Shown here in pieces: positions 37,471-50,104 of a DNA stretch of 64,000 nucleotides. The notes below the pieces were generated by a model. That model saw only the letters and a list, made by a program, of their open reading frames with translations. It did no database searches and was not told the DNA's origin. Location: positions 32,982,309 through 33,046,308 of the forward strand of contig NC_023751.2 in assembly GCF_000499845.2 (NCBI RefSeq), given 5' to 3'. The DNA comes from Phaseolus vulgaris (Eukaryota; Streptophyta; Magnoliopsida; Fabales; Fabaceae). Numbering within the stretch: position 1 is the stretch's first letter; every line of letters begins with the position of its first letter. A program made the translations under genes and the position numbers.

Positions 37471-39661
37471 TAACATACTTCCTAATCGTTATATGTTGAA
37501 CTTTTAATTTTGATAAATAAATGAGTAGCTACATACTTATTTGTATTTTTCTTACCATGTAACTAAATAAATGAAATCTTAACTTTTTTTAATCATGCCT
37601 AGATGCAGCTGAAGTTGCTTTCATGAGTCATAAATAACATATCTGCTTCATTTTATCATCCAGTGGTGTACATATTTTGTTTCTATTACCATTCAATTCC
37701 CATATATGTTCTTATACACAAACTCATAACAGAAATAGGACATTTTGACCTTAAAAAATAATATCTATCTTACAAGAGATTATTTGGTTCTTAGCAGAGC
37801 ATACTGTTTTTTTTTAAGTACTGATTGCTTAATTTCATTTTTAACTATATTTTAAATAATAATTTATATATTTTATTTATTTATTTATTTTAAAAACATT
37901 AAAAATTATAACACAATGTAGCTACGTAACTCCTGAAGATATATATGTAATAAAAACAATGGACAATCAACATAAGAATAAAACACGAATATTATTTTAA
38001 TTCAACAAAAAATGTGCTACAAAATTACTTTTCGACCAATAGTTATATATTCATCAATTTAAATATATTAAATTATATTATATTAAAAGCATTTTCAGTG
38101 TATTATTTTATATATAAATATGTTATTATTTCTTGTAATGATTACTTTTTATTTAAACATGATAAATATTGATTAAACAGAAAATCAAAGCAGAAATTGT
38201 GACCAAGAACAAGTCTGTGAAACGACCTGCTACCCAGTTCTTTATTAGGGAACATTTTCTATACAAATTTGACATAATAATTGCTCACAAAAACCTAACA
38301 ATGGTATGCCATCATACCTTGTATATAATAACTGCTAAAATACATAACTGAAAATAAAAATAAAAAAATTACTATAAAACTAACAAGATTAGCCTTTCAG
38401 GTTTATATTTAATTTTATTTGAAAAAATTAAAAAAAAATCAAATTTATGGAAGAAAAATAAGTATTATTAAGTTAAAAGAAAAAAAAATTATTTCAAAGT
38501 ATGAAAATTAGAAACTAACATATTAACTAAATTATATATTATTTTATAAACTAAAAATTATTATTATCTAAAGTAGTTTATATTATTAATAAAAAGTTAT
38601 AAATTTTTAAATTAATAATTTAGTTATTTAATTTTTTATAAATTTAATAAAAAATTATTAAATATTAATAATTTTTTAGTTTATAAAATAATATCAAATT
38701 TAGTCATAGTAATTTATTATTATTTTAAAAAATTATTAGTTTTATTTAATAATTTTTTAGTTGTGAACAAATGTTTAGATTTATAAGAATAATTTATTTT
38801 TTAAAATAAATTTTTTATACAAATTTCAACTATTATAAAAAAAATAACAACCTTTTAATCTAACAAATTACTAAAATCTGGAAAACCAGTCTTCCCCAGA
38901 CATACTTTGAATTCGACAATTGAATTAATAAAAAGTACAGACAACTGTATTGACCTCTTTCCTGCTTCAATATTTCTTATTTAATATATTATATCCTTAA
39001 ATGGTAATATTTTAGAAGGTAAAATATTGTTTTATCCTTCTAATTTTCAAAGTTTGGTAGTTCCTATAAGTTATTTATTATTAGTTTCTCTAATTTTAAA
39101 ATGCAAGACTTTTAGTCTTTGAAATTATTCATACAAAACTTTATAAACGAAAGAAAAGTAATTTAAATAACATTTGACGGACTAAAAGTAATATATTTCT
39201 AAACTATAAAAAAAATAAAAAAATTAAAACGACTAAGACAAAAAAAATTTGCAAAAAAAAAACATAAAATTGGTTCATTACCCCAACTAGTATATTTCAA
39301 AATTATAAACACTCATTTTATCTTATTTTAGAATGAAAAGAATACTATTGGAGAAGTCATTTGCCTGATATTATTTTAGAATGAAAATTCGAGGTCTTCA
39401 AATAGATCTTGTAAAAAGGTTATTCATTTCATGCTATCGAATCGAATTGATTTTTATATAATTATTAAATTAGCTTTTAAAATGTTAATAAATATTAATT
39501 TAAAATTTATTTATCAATAATAGAAATTAATTTAATATTAATAATTTTTTGTTTTTAAAATAGTATTTAATATAATTAATATAACAATTAATTAGTTTTG
39601 TTTTTAAAATTAATTTTTTCTTAGTGATTTTTTAATATGATAACATTTTGAGAAGATGATC
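37471..39661. other. Very AT-rich spacer with decayed MITE halves
   Basis: No gene. Stretches at 38540-38765 and 39470-39640 resemble the right half of the palindromic MITE at 42791-43179. A possible small element with GGACTAAAA-type ends lies at about 39010-39200. Confidence 0.45.
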
Positions 39662-40018
39662 AATACAAGAAAATCATGAAATAGAAACTAGTTTTAGAAA
39701 TAAAAAATAATTAGTTGTTATAATGATTAAATTAAAAATTATTTTAAAGACTAAAAATATTTTTGTTTTCTAAATTAATTTCTATTATTATTAAATGGTT
39801 TATAAATTGGTATCTAATTAACAACCAAAGTTTTTGCTACCAAATTTAGAATCTAAATAATTTGTAGTTAAAACCTTGTAACTAATTAGATACCAATTTA
39901 GAAACTATTTAACAATAATAAAAATTAATTTAAAACATATTTTTTTTAATTTATAAAATAATGTCTAATATAGTGATTATTATTTTTTATTTCTAAAATT
40001 AGTTTTTATTTTATGATG
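39662..40018. mobile_element. Palindromic MITE, copy A
   Basis: Starts AATACAAGAAAATCATGAAATAG and ends with ATTTTATGATGTT. The interior carries TTGGTATCTAATTA and its inverse TAATTAGATACCAA around GCTACCAAATTTAGAATC. It lies ~390 bp upstream of the CASPL1B start codon. Confidence 0.7.
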
Positions 40019-40340
40019 TTCGGATGATGATTTTTGGTAATGAAAAAGTTAAATTTTTACTGTGTAAGCTATGATAGTTGCAGAAAACATGTGGTAGGAA
40101 AACCTTCTTTACCTACGAATTGGAATAGAATAATGTTTTGTGTTAAATTAAGGTAAATAGTTCCGAAAAGGTGAAAGTTAAATGATTAATTTTTGGTGCA
40201 ATGTGTAGTATTTCTTCACCAACCAGCAACCACCTGAAGTTTTGTGTTGGTTACACCACCCAAGAAATCCTCACAAAGAACCCTCACTTCGCTTCTTAGA
40301 CTTAACAAATTATATGGTTGACCAATTTCACTGTCCCTGT

Positions 40341-40350
40341 CTATATAATA
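40341..40350 (+). promoter_or_regulatory. TATA box of the CASP-like gene
   Basis: CTATATAATA lies 63 nt before the ATG at 40404, which places a plausible start site near 40370. Confidence 0.6.
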
Positions 40351-40403
40351 ACCTTAGCATCATCACATAATCAGTATAATTTTGTGAGTGTTTAATTAGC
40401 AGA

Positions 40404-41484
40404 ATGGCCTCAGAAAATGGAGAAAAAGTTGAGGTTGGTTTGAGTGCAGTTGCAGAGGCAAAGGCAAAGAAGAAGGATTGGGTTGTTTTGTCCCTCAGAG
40501 TGGTTGCATTTTTGGCCACTGCTTCTGCAACACTTGTCATGGCTCTCAACAAACAGACCAAAAGCTTCGTAGTTGCCACCGTTGGTACCACCCCAATAAG
40601 AGCATCTCTTGCTGCAAAGTTTAACCAAACTCCAGCTTTTGTGTAAGTCTGCAATCACTTAAACCTATCATTCTATTCTCAATTAGCTTTGAAACTCTCT
40701 GTGTAAATGTTTTTTACTATATTCAAAGATTCCTAATGGACTAGAAGATAAAAATATTCTGTAGTATAAATAAATACAAATTTCACGTTCTAAGAAAGTT
40801 TTATAGGATTTAACTAAACTTGGTTAAGTTTATTTTTTAATATGATATCACAACCATTTAGAATATATATATCACAGTTATAGTTTGTCGATCTTATCAT
40901 TTTACGAATTGTTTTTATAAGATTGAGTTAGACTTAAAATACGTAATTTGACCTAAATTTTTATTACAGTTTATTTTCATGTTGCATATTTGTTGTGATG
41001 ATGAGATGATTGGTGGTGATGCAGGTTCTTTGTTGTAGCCAATGCAAATGCCAGTCTGCATAACTTGGTGATGATAGCAATGGAGGTCTTGGGACCCCAA
41101 TATGATTATAAAGGACTCAGGCTTGTGCTCATTGCAATATTAGACATGGTACTGTGTAAACCTGTTCTTTATTATATTATTATTGAAAATGTTTGTTGTT
41201 TGAAAGTAGTGAATGAAAAATGATGTGTTATAATTTTGGTGAAGATGGCAATGGCTGTGGCCTCAGCTGGAGATGGTGCAGCAGCATTCATGTCTGAATT
41301 GGGAAAAAATGGGAATTCACATGCAAGATGGGACAAGATATGTGACAAATTTGAAAGCTATTGCAACAGAAGTGCTGCTGCTCTTGCTGTCTCTTTCCTT
41401 GGCTTCATTCTCCTCCTCATTATTTCAGTCATGTCCATCATCAAATTGCTCAAGCCTAATCGCATTAACCATGCCTCTCCATAA
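40404..41484 (+). CDS. CASPL1B: CASP-like four-span membrane protein, CASPL1B type
   Basis: CASP-like proteins are plasma-membrane scaffolds related to the Casparian strip proteins and to MARVEL proteins. Exons 40404-40642, 41025-41148 and 41245-41484 have GT/AG borders and join to 200 residues, the normal size. A charged N-terminus (MASENGEKVEV, AKAKKKDW) precedes TM1 VVLSLRVVAFLATASATLVM. TM2 is FFVVANANASLHNLVMIAME, TM3 lies around GLRLVLIAILDMMAMAVASA, and TM4 is AVSFLGFILLLIISVMSII, followed by a short basic tail. The first loop has NKQTKSFVVATVGTTPIRAS. The three-exon layout and the DGAAAFMSELGKNGNSHARW and CDKFESYC motifs are typical of subfamily 1B. The exact orthologue (1B1 or 1B2) is not resolved. 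Substrate or partner is unknown for this branch. Confidence 0.9.
40795..40950 (+). repeat. Legume-type repeat fragment in CASPL1B intron 1
   Basis: The end block TATAAGATTGAGTTAGACTTA and an upstream CACAGTTATAGTTTGT match the 2815-3240 family. The copy is diverged. Confidence 0.45.
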
Positions 41485-41789
41485 CATCACACATCATCGT
41501 ATACAACAAATAAACATGTTGCTTGCTTCTGTAACTTTTTTCTATATCATATGTTGGCTTCCCTGCTTTAAATAGTTTCTATCAGTTTTCTTTTTAGTCC
41601 TTCTATTTATGACATTGTTTTTCTTTATATTTTTAATTTTTTTTTATAAAAACTTTTATGTTAGACATTACTATACAACTTGACATTTTGGTGATAGTAA
41701 CAACAATCATCTACCATCACATGAAAAAAGTATTATTATTAAAAAAAAATACAAAAATATGGGGGACTAGACCAAAACTCATATGTTAA

Positions 41790-42420
41790 CAAAAATGATA
41801 CATAGATAGACTATACCTATTCATAAATAATTCTAAGAACAAACTAGATGGAAGGCCTATTATACCAATGTCTCTATGAATAAATGTTAAATTAGTCAAC
41901 TTATCAGCACATGCATTCCCTTCACAAAAAATATGAGTAACCCTAAACCTGATTTCTCACAATACTTAAGACAAGTATTTCATCGATTTCGAAGCATTCA
42001 CAGAACATTAGTCCTACCAATAAACGCATTCCTAGCAGTAAACGCAGCACAAACCAAGGCAAAATCACATTCAAGTCAGACATTAATAAGTTTCATCTTT
42101 TGAGTTTCCTCCATAGTATGTATAACTCCATAAAACTCAGCAACCATAGCAGTTTGAACTTCAAGAAACGCAGAGAAAGCACCAATAAACTCCTTCACAC
42201 TCCCATGGAAAATACATCCACAAGTAGCAAGACTATGATACCCCTAGCTGCCTCATCAGTGTTAATTTTAACTCAGCCTGATGGATTTTAACCCATCTAA
42301 CAGGAAGAGGACGAAGAACTTTACCACTACGAGTATTAATATCGAAAAACTTAATCACGTTGAAATCCAAAATATCATTCTTCATTGAAGCTTTAGACGA
42401 AATTTCCCACTAGACAAGTT
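41790..42420 (-). mobile_element. LINE-type RNase H remnant
   Basis: The - strand carries pieces of the plant non-LTR RNase H domain: INTDEAARG near 42275, FIGAFSAFLEVQTAMVAEFYG-like sequence (in shifted frames) near 42190-42110, and IRFRVTHIF with EGNACADKLTNL near 41950-41900. Stops and frameshifts separate them. It lies just after the CASPL1B gene, in opposite orientation. Confidence 0.65.
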
Positions 42421-42790
42421 AAATCTTTAATTACAGAAATAACCTTAGAAACCTCAATCTTAACCTGAAATCTAGCATAATTCATCAAACGTCATATAAT
42501 TCAAATAGAAAAAGTTATCACAACAAGTTTAATCAATTTAACCAAAGGACTACCATCACTCTTAATAAAAGAAAGAAGATCATCCTTATTAGATAAATGA
42601 AAAGTAAAAATTTGTTGAACTCAACTCCAAATATGCAAAGCATTAGAATATTCAAAAACTATGTTGAATATTCCTAACTTTGTTTTCAATACTTATTTAT
42701 TCATTCTAAAAAGTGTTGTGAACATTTTGAGCTTTCTTTTGAGTAATATTAAAGATATGATAAGTGAGAGAGTTATCAATTTATTACGTA

Positions 42791-43179
42791 CACTACAATA
42801 AAATCATGAAATAAAAACCAATTTTAGAGACCAAAAACAATTAGTTGCTATAATGACTAAATTAAAAACCATTTTAGAAACGAAAAAACTTTTGGTTTCT
42901 AAATTAATTTCTATTATTGTTAAATGGTATCTAAATTGGTATCTAATTAGCTTCCAAGGTTTTTGCTACCAAATTTAGAATCTAAATAATTGGTAGTTAA
43001 AATCTTAGTAGCTAATTAGATACCAATTTAGAAACTATTTAACAATAATAGAAACTAATTTAGAAACCAAAATTTTTTTTAGTATCTAAAATTGTCTATA
43101 ACAACTAATTTAGTCACTATAACAACTAATTATTTTTTGTTTCTAAAATTGATTTCTATTTCATGATTTTTTTTTAGTG
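42791..43179. mobile_element. Palindromic MITE, copy B (best preserved)
   Basis: The left end is CACTACAATAAAATCATGAAATA and the right end, inverted, CACTAAAAAAAAATCATGAAATA. The whole 389 bp is close to an inverted repeat; TTGGTATCTAATTAG and CTAATTAGATACCAA are mirrored around the centre. No coding sequence. The flanking bases (GTA and ATA) do not give a perfect target duplication. Confidence 0.75.
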
Positions 43180-43736
43180 ATATAAGTAAATTTTTATATC
43201 ACTAAATTCCAAAAATCCATCATTTACTATCATTTTTTTTATTTTTTAGTATATTTAGGTATTTTTTTTAGATATTTTGATGTTTTAGTTCTCATACTTA
43301 CACTTATCAGAAAATTCTAAAAATTTTCATCATTTTTTTAGTATAAATTAGAGATTTATCAAACCACTATAATTACATTGCATTACATTCGTATACATTA
43401 CTCACAAATTTGTTATGTGTGTTCTAACATGAAATCTTATTATTTCAGTACTTATTCTTAGATATAACATGTTGAGTGGGGGGAGAAGTGCAAGTGCAAA
43501 TGGAAAGAAACTCACTTGGATGCACCTTAAGATAACCATATATAACACTTTATAATGACGTAAACCTTTTCAATATATTTATAGAACTTTTTGTACACTT
43601 TAATATTTAAGTTATGATACGAGGTGGTGATATTACTTGCATTATTGATCTGGAAATTTTGATATGTTCTAGGAATTTGATATTTTATGCAATATTAGAG
43701 AGATTATATAATAAAAAATATTTCTTTAAAAAAATA

Positions 43737-44012
43737 CACTTATAACGACGGTTCCCACTGAAATCGACTTTAAAAGCCTTCATAGGCAGTTATAACGACG
43801 GTTCCAGACTAAAATCGTCATTATAAGTGTATTTTTTATTTTTTAATTTATTTACTTTTTTTTACTTGCACGTTTATGTGGGTTTATAATGACGGTTCTA
43901 GAACCGTCGTTATAAACCGATGATTTATAATGACACACGCAATAACAACGGTTTGGGAACCGTCTTTATATATCATTTTTAACCGTCATTAATGAGTTAT
44001 TCTATACTAGTG
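43737..44012. mobile_element. Miniature CACTA-like element, target duplication ATA
   Basis: The left end is CACTTATAACGACGGTTCC and the right end ATTCTATACTAGTG; ATA flanks both sides (43734-43736, 44013-44015). At least four copies of a (T)AACGACGGTT or AACCGTC(A/G)TTAT motif lie in both orientations, like the subterminal repeats of CACTA transposons. The length is 276 bp. Confidence 0.65.
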
Positions 44013-44605
44013 ATATCAAGTTGTGAAAAGCTAATGTGGGAGTTCATGCACACTGTGACGTATGAGATACACGTCTTGGGTTGTATTGAACTTACTTCGG
44101 TCCTTTTTGTTGGATTCGCTGATAATATTTGGATCAGGTGTTAGTCTCTGGTAGAACTTACTTAATACGGGTCTTCCAAAAGACGTCAAATATTATTTTG
44201 TTTGTTGAATATCCTAAATGTGTAGATCCATGTGAGATTTATATGATTTTTTATGTTGGGATTTGAAGAAGATTGAATAATTGAGAAATTGATTCATGTA
44301 ATTTGGTTTTTTCTTTTGATTTAATTGTGTATATTATAAATTTTATTTTCACTAGCTTACCCTTACTTTTCTTATTGTGTTGTGAACTACAATGACAGTA
44401 CTATATGTACACAAGCAAATGATCATATAGGTGTTGGAGGTCCCGGAAAGCTTTAGGATTTCTTTTGAACTTTATATTGTAAATATTTGTATTTCTATAA
44501 GTCTTAATCATGTATTAGGAATGTTTTGAAAAACTCAAGCTTGTATAAAAATATGTAGAACCTGTATTATAATAGTTAGATGTATTGTTAGGATGTTAGA
44601 AATGT
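44013..44605. mobile_element. Partial inverse copy of the 35.5-kb LTR
   Basis: The sequence matches the reverse complement of about 35492-36075, with blocks such as GATCAGGTGTTAGTCTCTGGTAG (one base from identity to 35930-35952), ACTTACTTAATACGGGTCTTCC and AATCATGTATTAGGAATGTTTTG. It breaks off exactly where the 43737-44012 CACTA element ends. The LTR terminus near 44600 is degraded. Confidence 0.75.
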
Positions 44606-45794
44606 GCTTATTTATAATTCCGCACTTTTGAATCTAAACAATATTATTTTGATCAAAAACTAAAAATATCTTCATATTTTTACCACACTCGCCATATCAA
44701 TGTGACAACCATATCATCCAAAATTTTCAAAAGGAATAATTAATCCTATGAAACTAACTCTACTACCAACTAAAATAAAAAGTTCAGAAACATATATTTG
44801 AATAAAGCTTATAAAACATTTTGAAATATGATGTATTTGAAAAGAGAAGAAAAATTTAACAATTTCAGGTGAAATTGTCTCTTAAAATTTAATACAAAAT
44901 ATTTTTAGGTCAAATTGGTAACTAAAGTAGCGAGGTTATACTAATTTATCTTGAATAAATCATAATTAAATTTTTTTATTAATTTAATATAAAAGTAAAA
45001 TAAAATATGATACAATAAAATAATAATATACTTTGATCTTAATAATAAAATAAATATTATTATTGTGTTAATTCAAATTATTTTTAAATTATAAAAATTT
45101 ATATAATAATTAATTATAATTCTTATTCAGATATTTATTAGTATTTTTAATATTTGAATAATAATAATTTTATTTATTTTCATATTTATAATTCATAATA
45201 CACTTAAAGTTTACATGTCAAACTTATTATAAATATGATAGAGAAAACATAACTTTATTTTATATTATTTCTACTTAAACCAACTGGAATGTACTATTCC
45301 AACATAATATATGGTATCTTCTAGCTGATAAAAAAAATATTGATCGATTTTTTCTGGGACATTCTTTTAAGAAATATTCAACTTATTTTTTTTTACTTAT
45401 GAACTTCTAAATATATATGTTTTGTACTTATTATGCAGAAGTCATATATTTATTATGAATTGTTCTCTATCACACATTTTAAACTCTCAACCTTTTTTTT
45501 TGTCATTTATTATTAATAACATTAGTTATTTTTGTCATTTATTATTAATAACATTAGTTAAAAACTTGTTTTAATTTTATGAATGACATGGTCAAAAATT
45601 AAAAAGTTAAAATCCAATAATCTAATAATTTATTTAATGATGTATAAAGCTATAAAAATGGGTGTTGCTTAAACTAAACCTATAAACCTAAATCACAAAA
45701 GTATGGATTGGGATATGGTGATTGATTTTTTTGACTTTCTGATAAAATCAATTTTAATAACTCTAGGTGTAATTATTGTTTTCAGAGTTAATGT
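44606..45794. other. AT-rich spacer with a 32-bp tandem duplication
   Basis: TGTCATTTATTATTAATAAC with ATTAGTTA is present at 45501 and again at 45533, two identical 32-bp units. Otherwise no gene or repeat is recognised. Confidence 0.6.
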
Positions 45795-46615
45795 CACTAG
45801 TGCAATGTATAAACAAATGTGATTTATTTAGTGCGGTTTTGCGTTCAAACACGCTTTTATAAAAAATGTAGTGTCATTGTTGTAATTAAGTTCATTTACA
45901 AGTGTGGCTATTAGTAAAGCCGCATTTGTAAATCAAACGTTTGAATTTACAAGAGCGGTTATTTGTACAGCGTCACTTATGTTTTAATACTCTCCTTTTT
46001 CTTATGCTTCGTTTCTCTTATGTGCTTCATCCATTAACTGTGTTTCCTCTTTTCTTCATCTCTTCTTTGCATTGTCTTCGTGCCATTGGTAAGCATTGTC
46101 TTCCTCTCTTCTTCTTCACCATTGATTTTTGTATGTTTTGCATTTCTCTTATGTTTTGTCTTATGTTATTGCTAAGGTCATGCTTGGGAAGGTTTTTGTT
46201 TGCACTTTCTGTTGTGCCTTCCTCGTCGTTGTTGCCGCCTTGCTCCGTCATATATTTGCGTTTCATTAGAGAATTTTTATTTGCATATTTTGGACTTCCA
46301 TTGGGATGAAATACTAAAATGTATAATATGGATGCACCAAGAGATCAAAAGAAATGCTAAAATAATGACCATGTTATTCGGAAAAGATCAAAGTTGATAA
46401 CTTTGATTAAAAACTCAATCAACAACGAAAAAGAAAATAAACCCTAAATGCCTCTCGTAAATGCGATTTATAAATGCGACTATTACGAATGCGACTATAT
46501 ATATAGCCGCATTCTTATCTATTCCATTTACAAATGCATGTTCATCAAATGCGGTTATATAGCCGCCCTTATAAATGTAAAATAGTTGCACTCGTTTTGT
46601 TTTTCTGCACCAATG
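45795..46615. mobile_element. Non-autonomous CACTA-like transposon, target duplication TGT
   Basis: The left end is CACTAGTGCAATG; the right end, inverted, is CATTGGTGCAGAAAA. TGT flanks both sides (45792-45794, 46616-46618). Both subterminal zones are filled with short motifs of the type AAATGCGGTTATATAGCCGC or AAAGCCGCATTTGTAAAT. The 821-bp interior has no transposase; open frames there are simple pyrimidine-rich sequence. Confidence 0.7.
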
Positions 46616-48149
46616 TGTATTTATAACACTCACAATAAATAATAAGAAGAAGAATAATTAATAGATGAAATTGATAATTATAGTTTTAAAAAATAATTTA
46701 CCTATTCTTCCTAGAATATGTAATTATATTATAATTGTCTTTAAGGCTATAGGTAAGATGGTAATAAGATAATAAAATATAAAATAAAATTATGATATGT
46801 TATCTACTCAAGATAATATGTTATTGTATGTCCTCTCTTTTTAGCCACAAAATAAGTTATAGGTTTTAATTAAGTGAAACAAATTAATATTCCTCATTTA
46901 AAAATCACAATCATTAATCTTTTTCAAGTAAAATAAGTGTAATGTTTTGTAAGTATTTATGAAGATGTAGTTTTCAGGTCTTAAATAAATTTCTTATTAT
47001 TTTAAAAATTCATTGAAAAAAGTTATGGCATGAAAATATGGTCCAACCATATTCCTGAATACTATCACCTATCACAAGGCATTTGGTTAGACCTAATAAC
47101 CTTTCTATTATAAGGACACTTTAATACCACAACCTACATTTATAGGACCGACCCTACACTCGTAACCACTAACCCTCTACAACTATGTTTTATTTAGATT
47201 CAAAAATAGAAAGAAAAAAAAATAAGTGAAAATAAAACCTGTTTTAAGTAGAAAAGATAGAGAAAAATGATAAGAGAATATTTTTGTTATAATATTCTTT
47301 TATTTATTTATTTTATTATTTATATACTTCTATTATTATATTATTTATATTTAAATTTATGAGATAAGATTATATTGTATTATTCAACATAAATAAATAA
47401 ATAAAAACGTAGTCAGTTATATAATAAAAATGTCAATTATTTTCTTATATTTTGTACAGACAAAACAAATGTGTGCTTTTTTTTAACTTTTGTTTAAAGA
47501 GGGTTGTATAGTGTCACATCACTGCTTTCCTTATCCTCTTTCTTCCATCAACGAAAGTAAATATACCCTTAATATTAATAATGATTAATTTGGATGATAG
47601 AATAAAAATAGAAAGTGAATTTGTGATTATTTGAAGAAGAAATGTGTATAGATGTGGTTAGAAAATCTATATTAACTAAAAATAATAATATTTTATAATA
47701 TGTAACTTAACTTTAAGTTGATTTTGTAAGATTGAGTTAGGTTGATATTATATTAAAAATTAGACTTTAAATTTAATTGAATTTTATGAAATCGACTTTT
47801 GTCAAAGTTGACTTAATGATAGACGGTATGTCATATGTGGATTAGGACTTTCAATTATAATAACTCTACTATAGTATCAAAATCTTCATGTTCAGCATTC
47901 CATCCTAAAAACATTGGGTATATTTAGAATCCATCCTAAAAACATTGGGTATATTTAGAATTAAAATAACACATGTACTTCCAACCTTAGACAAAGTTCA
48001 TAGGAATTAAGTCAATCGTTTAAGAATCAAAGTAAGATGTTCCATGTGAATGGTATTCCTTCTTGAACTAGATTCACTGAGAAACAAAAATGTGAACAAG
48101 AAGATCATCCAAAAGCCTAAAGTTTTTGCTCATTATCAAGTTCTTATCA
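46616..48149. other. AT-rich spacer with a 31-bp tandem duplication
   Basis: CATCCTAAAAACATTGGG with TATATTTAGAATC occurs at 47901 and 47932. Fragments resembling the legume-type repeat lie at 47700-47885. No gene. Confidence 0.55.
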
Positions 48150-48340
48150 TGCCACCTGTTATTGAATCATTTATAAATATATAATCTCACGTACGAATTG
48201 GTAGTTTCAACGTGACGATGTGTGTTGGAGATCTCACATGGATTAAAAATAAAAACATTTTATAGTATATAAATGAGTAGAAACTTCACTTTATAAGATG
48301 ATTTTATACGATTGAGTTAAAAATAACACATTATAAATAA
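48150..48340 (+). repeat. Legume-type repeat, copy with USE-like and TATA motifs
   Basis: Contains GTTGGAGATCTCACATGG (48223-48241), then 24 nt, then TATATAAATGAG (from 48266), then a CACTTTATAAGATG block and GATTGAGTT. Same family as 2815-3240. Confidence 0.6.
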
Positions 48341-48967
48341 AGCATGTCTCTAATGCAAACACCATCACATGAGATACTAATATAACTTTTTGTGAGTTTT
48401 AATATAGCACAACTCTATAGGTCCTTTGTAAGATTTTTTATAATTTTTTAAATACAGATTTTATAAGAATCACACTTTAATACTTTTTCATTTAATTGTT
48501 GATAGAAGAGATATTTTAAGATGAAATAATATTTTTTTATTTATATAATCTTGATTATTATTTAAACCGAACGTCTTAAATTTTTTATCATATCTCTCAT
48601 TAATTATGTATTACTCTTATTATCTTTAAAATATGTTAAAAAAATTAAGAAAATAAATTTACAAGATTATTAATTCTATCACGGTTTTGAATGTAAAAGA
48701 GTAAAATAAAAACAACACAATGAATTATATGCGAATACAATGAATTATGTGCAAACATAATTAATTATTTTTTTTTATTTTGTTGACCACATGCACTACA
48801 AAAATGTGTAGTTTCTTATATTATTTTTGTGTCTTTTGAAGGTAAACAAACATGATATTTCCTTCACTTAAGTCATTTATAATATAAGAATTGATTATTA
48901 CATGAAGTTTTAATTTATTTGTCTGAATGTAAATGTATTATATTATTTATAAAAACATTTTTACAAC

Positions 48968-49050
48968 TTTTATTTCAATGATTTTATTAGACCCAACTTT
49001 TATACTTTTTATTTCAATGATTTTATTAGACCCAACTTTTATACTTTTTA
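48968..49050. repeat. 39-bp tandem duplication
   Basis: TTTATTTCAATGATTTTATT with AGACCCAACTTTTATAC is repeated with a 39-bp period (ATTTCAATG at 48972 and 49011). Confidence 0.85.
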
Positions 49051-49663
49051 TTTATTTTTTTATGAAAGAGGTACTTTCTTATAGAGAGGTCTTATAGATT
49101 TAGGTTTTAAAATCATGACTTGAATATAACTCTTGCATATTCTTAAAACTTACATATACAATATATGATGAAGTATTATTTTTAAAACATATGTAGACAA
49201 TTTTTCCTATAAAATATTTAAAAAACGAAGAATAAAAATAAAATAACAAATAGCTCCTTTAAATCAATTTAGCTTATGTACATATTAAAAAGTAAATATT
49301 TAAAGAAATTAGTATTCCAATTTTTTGGTATTATTGAACCAATTCTCTTTAATTGTTTACTTACTTGCTTATCAACTTTCGATTATTGAAATCTTAAGCT
49401 TACTTCAGCTATTTTGAAAAATTAATTTGGACAAAGAAAGTCTTTTTTTTATTATTCTCTATATTCTTTATGGAATTGGAACTTGTTCCTTAATTTATAA
49501 TTCATTACTTTTCGATATCATTCACTTTCGCATTTTCTTAGTAGACCATTTTTTATACTAACCATATATTTTTTTTACTTTTTCTTCATTTTCGGAAAAT
49601 AAAACTACCTATTTTTACAACTAGAATTTACGTATGCAAAAAATAAAAAATAAAAAAATAAAA

Positions 49664-49668
<5 letters not shown>

Positions 49669-49716
<48 letters not shown>
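49669..49716. repeat. (TA)24 microsatellite
   Basis: An uninterrupted 48-bp TA run preceded by an A-rich stretch. Confidence 0.95.
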
Positions 49717-49721
<5 letters not shown>

Positions 49722-50104
49722 CGCTCAACATTAATAGTAGTCTTCTTTTATTATTTATATTAGATTTTTTATTCCAAAATTTAAAAACAGGAAATTCCAA
49801 ATTGAACAAAAAAAATTGCGTTGCAACATACATGAAAAAGAGCATACAATTATGATTAAATTATGCATAACCTAACTAATTTGAAGTTATATAAAAATTA
49901 ATTTTTTTATATTAAAAAGTGAATTTTAATTAGCTCAATCTTACAAAATTGATGTCAAGACTTATGAACACGTATGTCATAAGATTACATATTTATGAAT
50001 AGTATGATAGTGGGTAAGATGAGTCCAATAAACTTTTTCATAAAAAAATTTATTCAAACATCTTTTTAAAATAAAACCATTAAGTAGTATATGATATATA
50101 TCAT

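Noticed and set aside
45941..46397. Open frames within the CACTA-like element
   Set aside because: Pyrimidine-rich simple sequence with no transposase similarity.
49621..49855. Overlapping open frames on both strands
   Set aside because: They read through the (TA)24 run (IYIYIY...), which is simple sequence.
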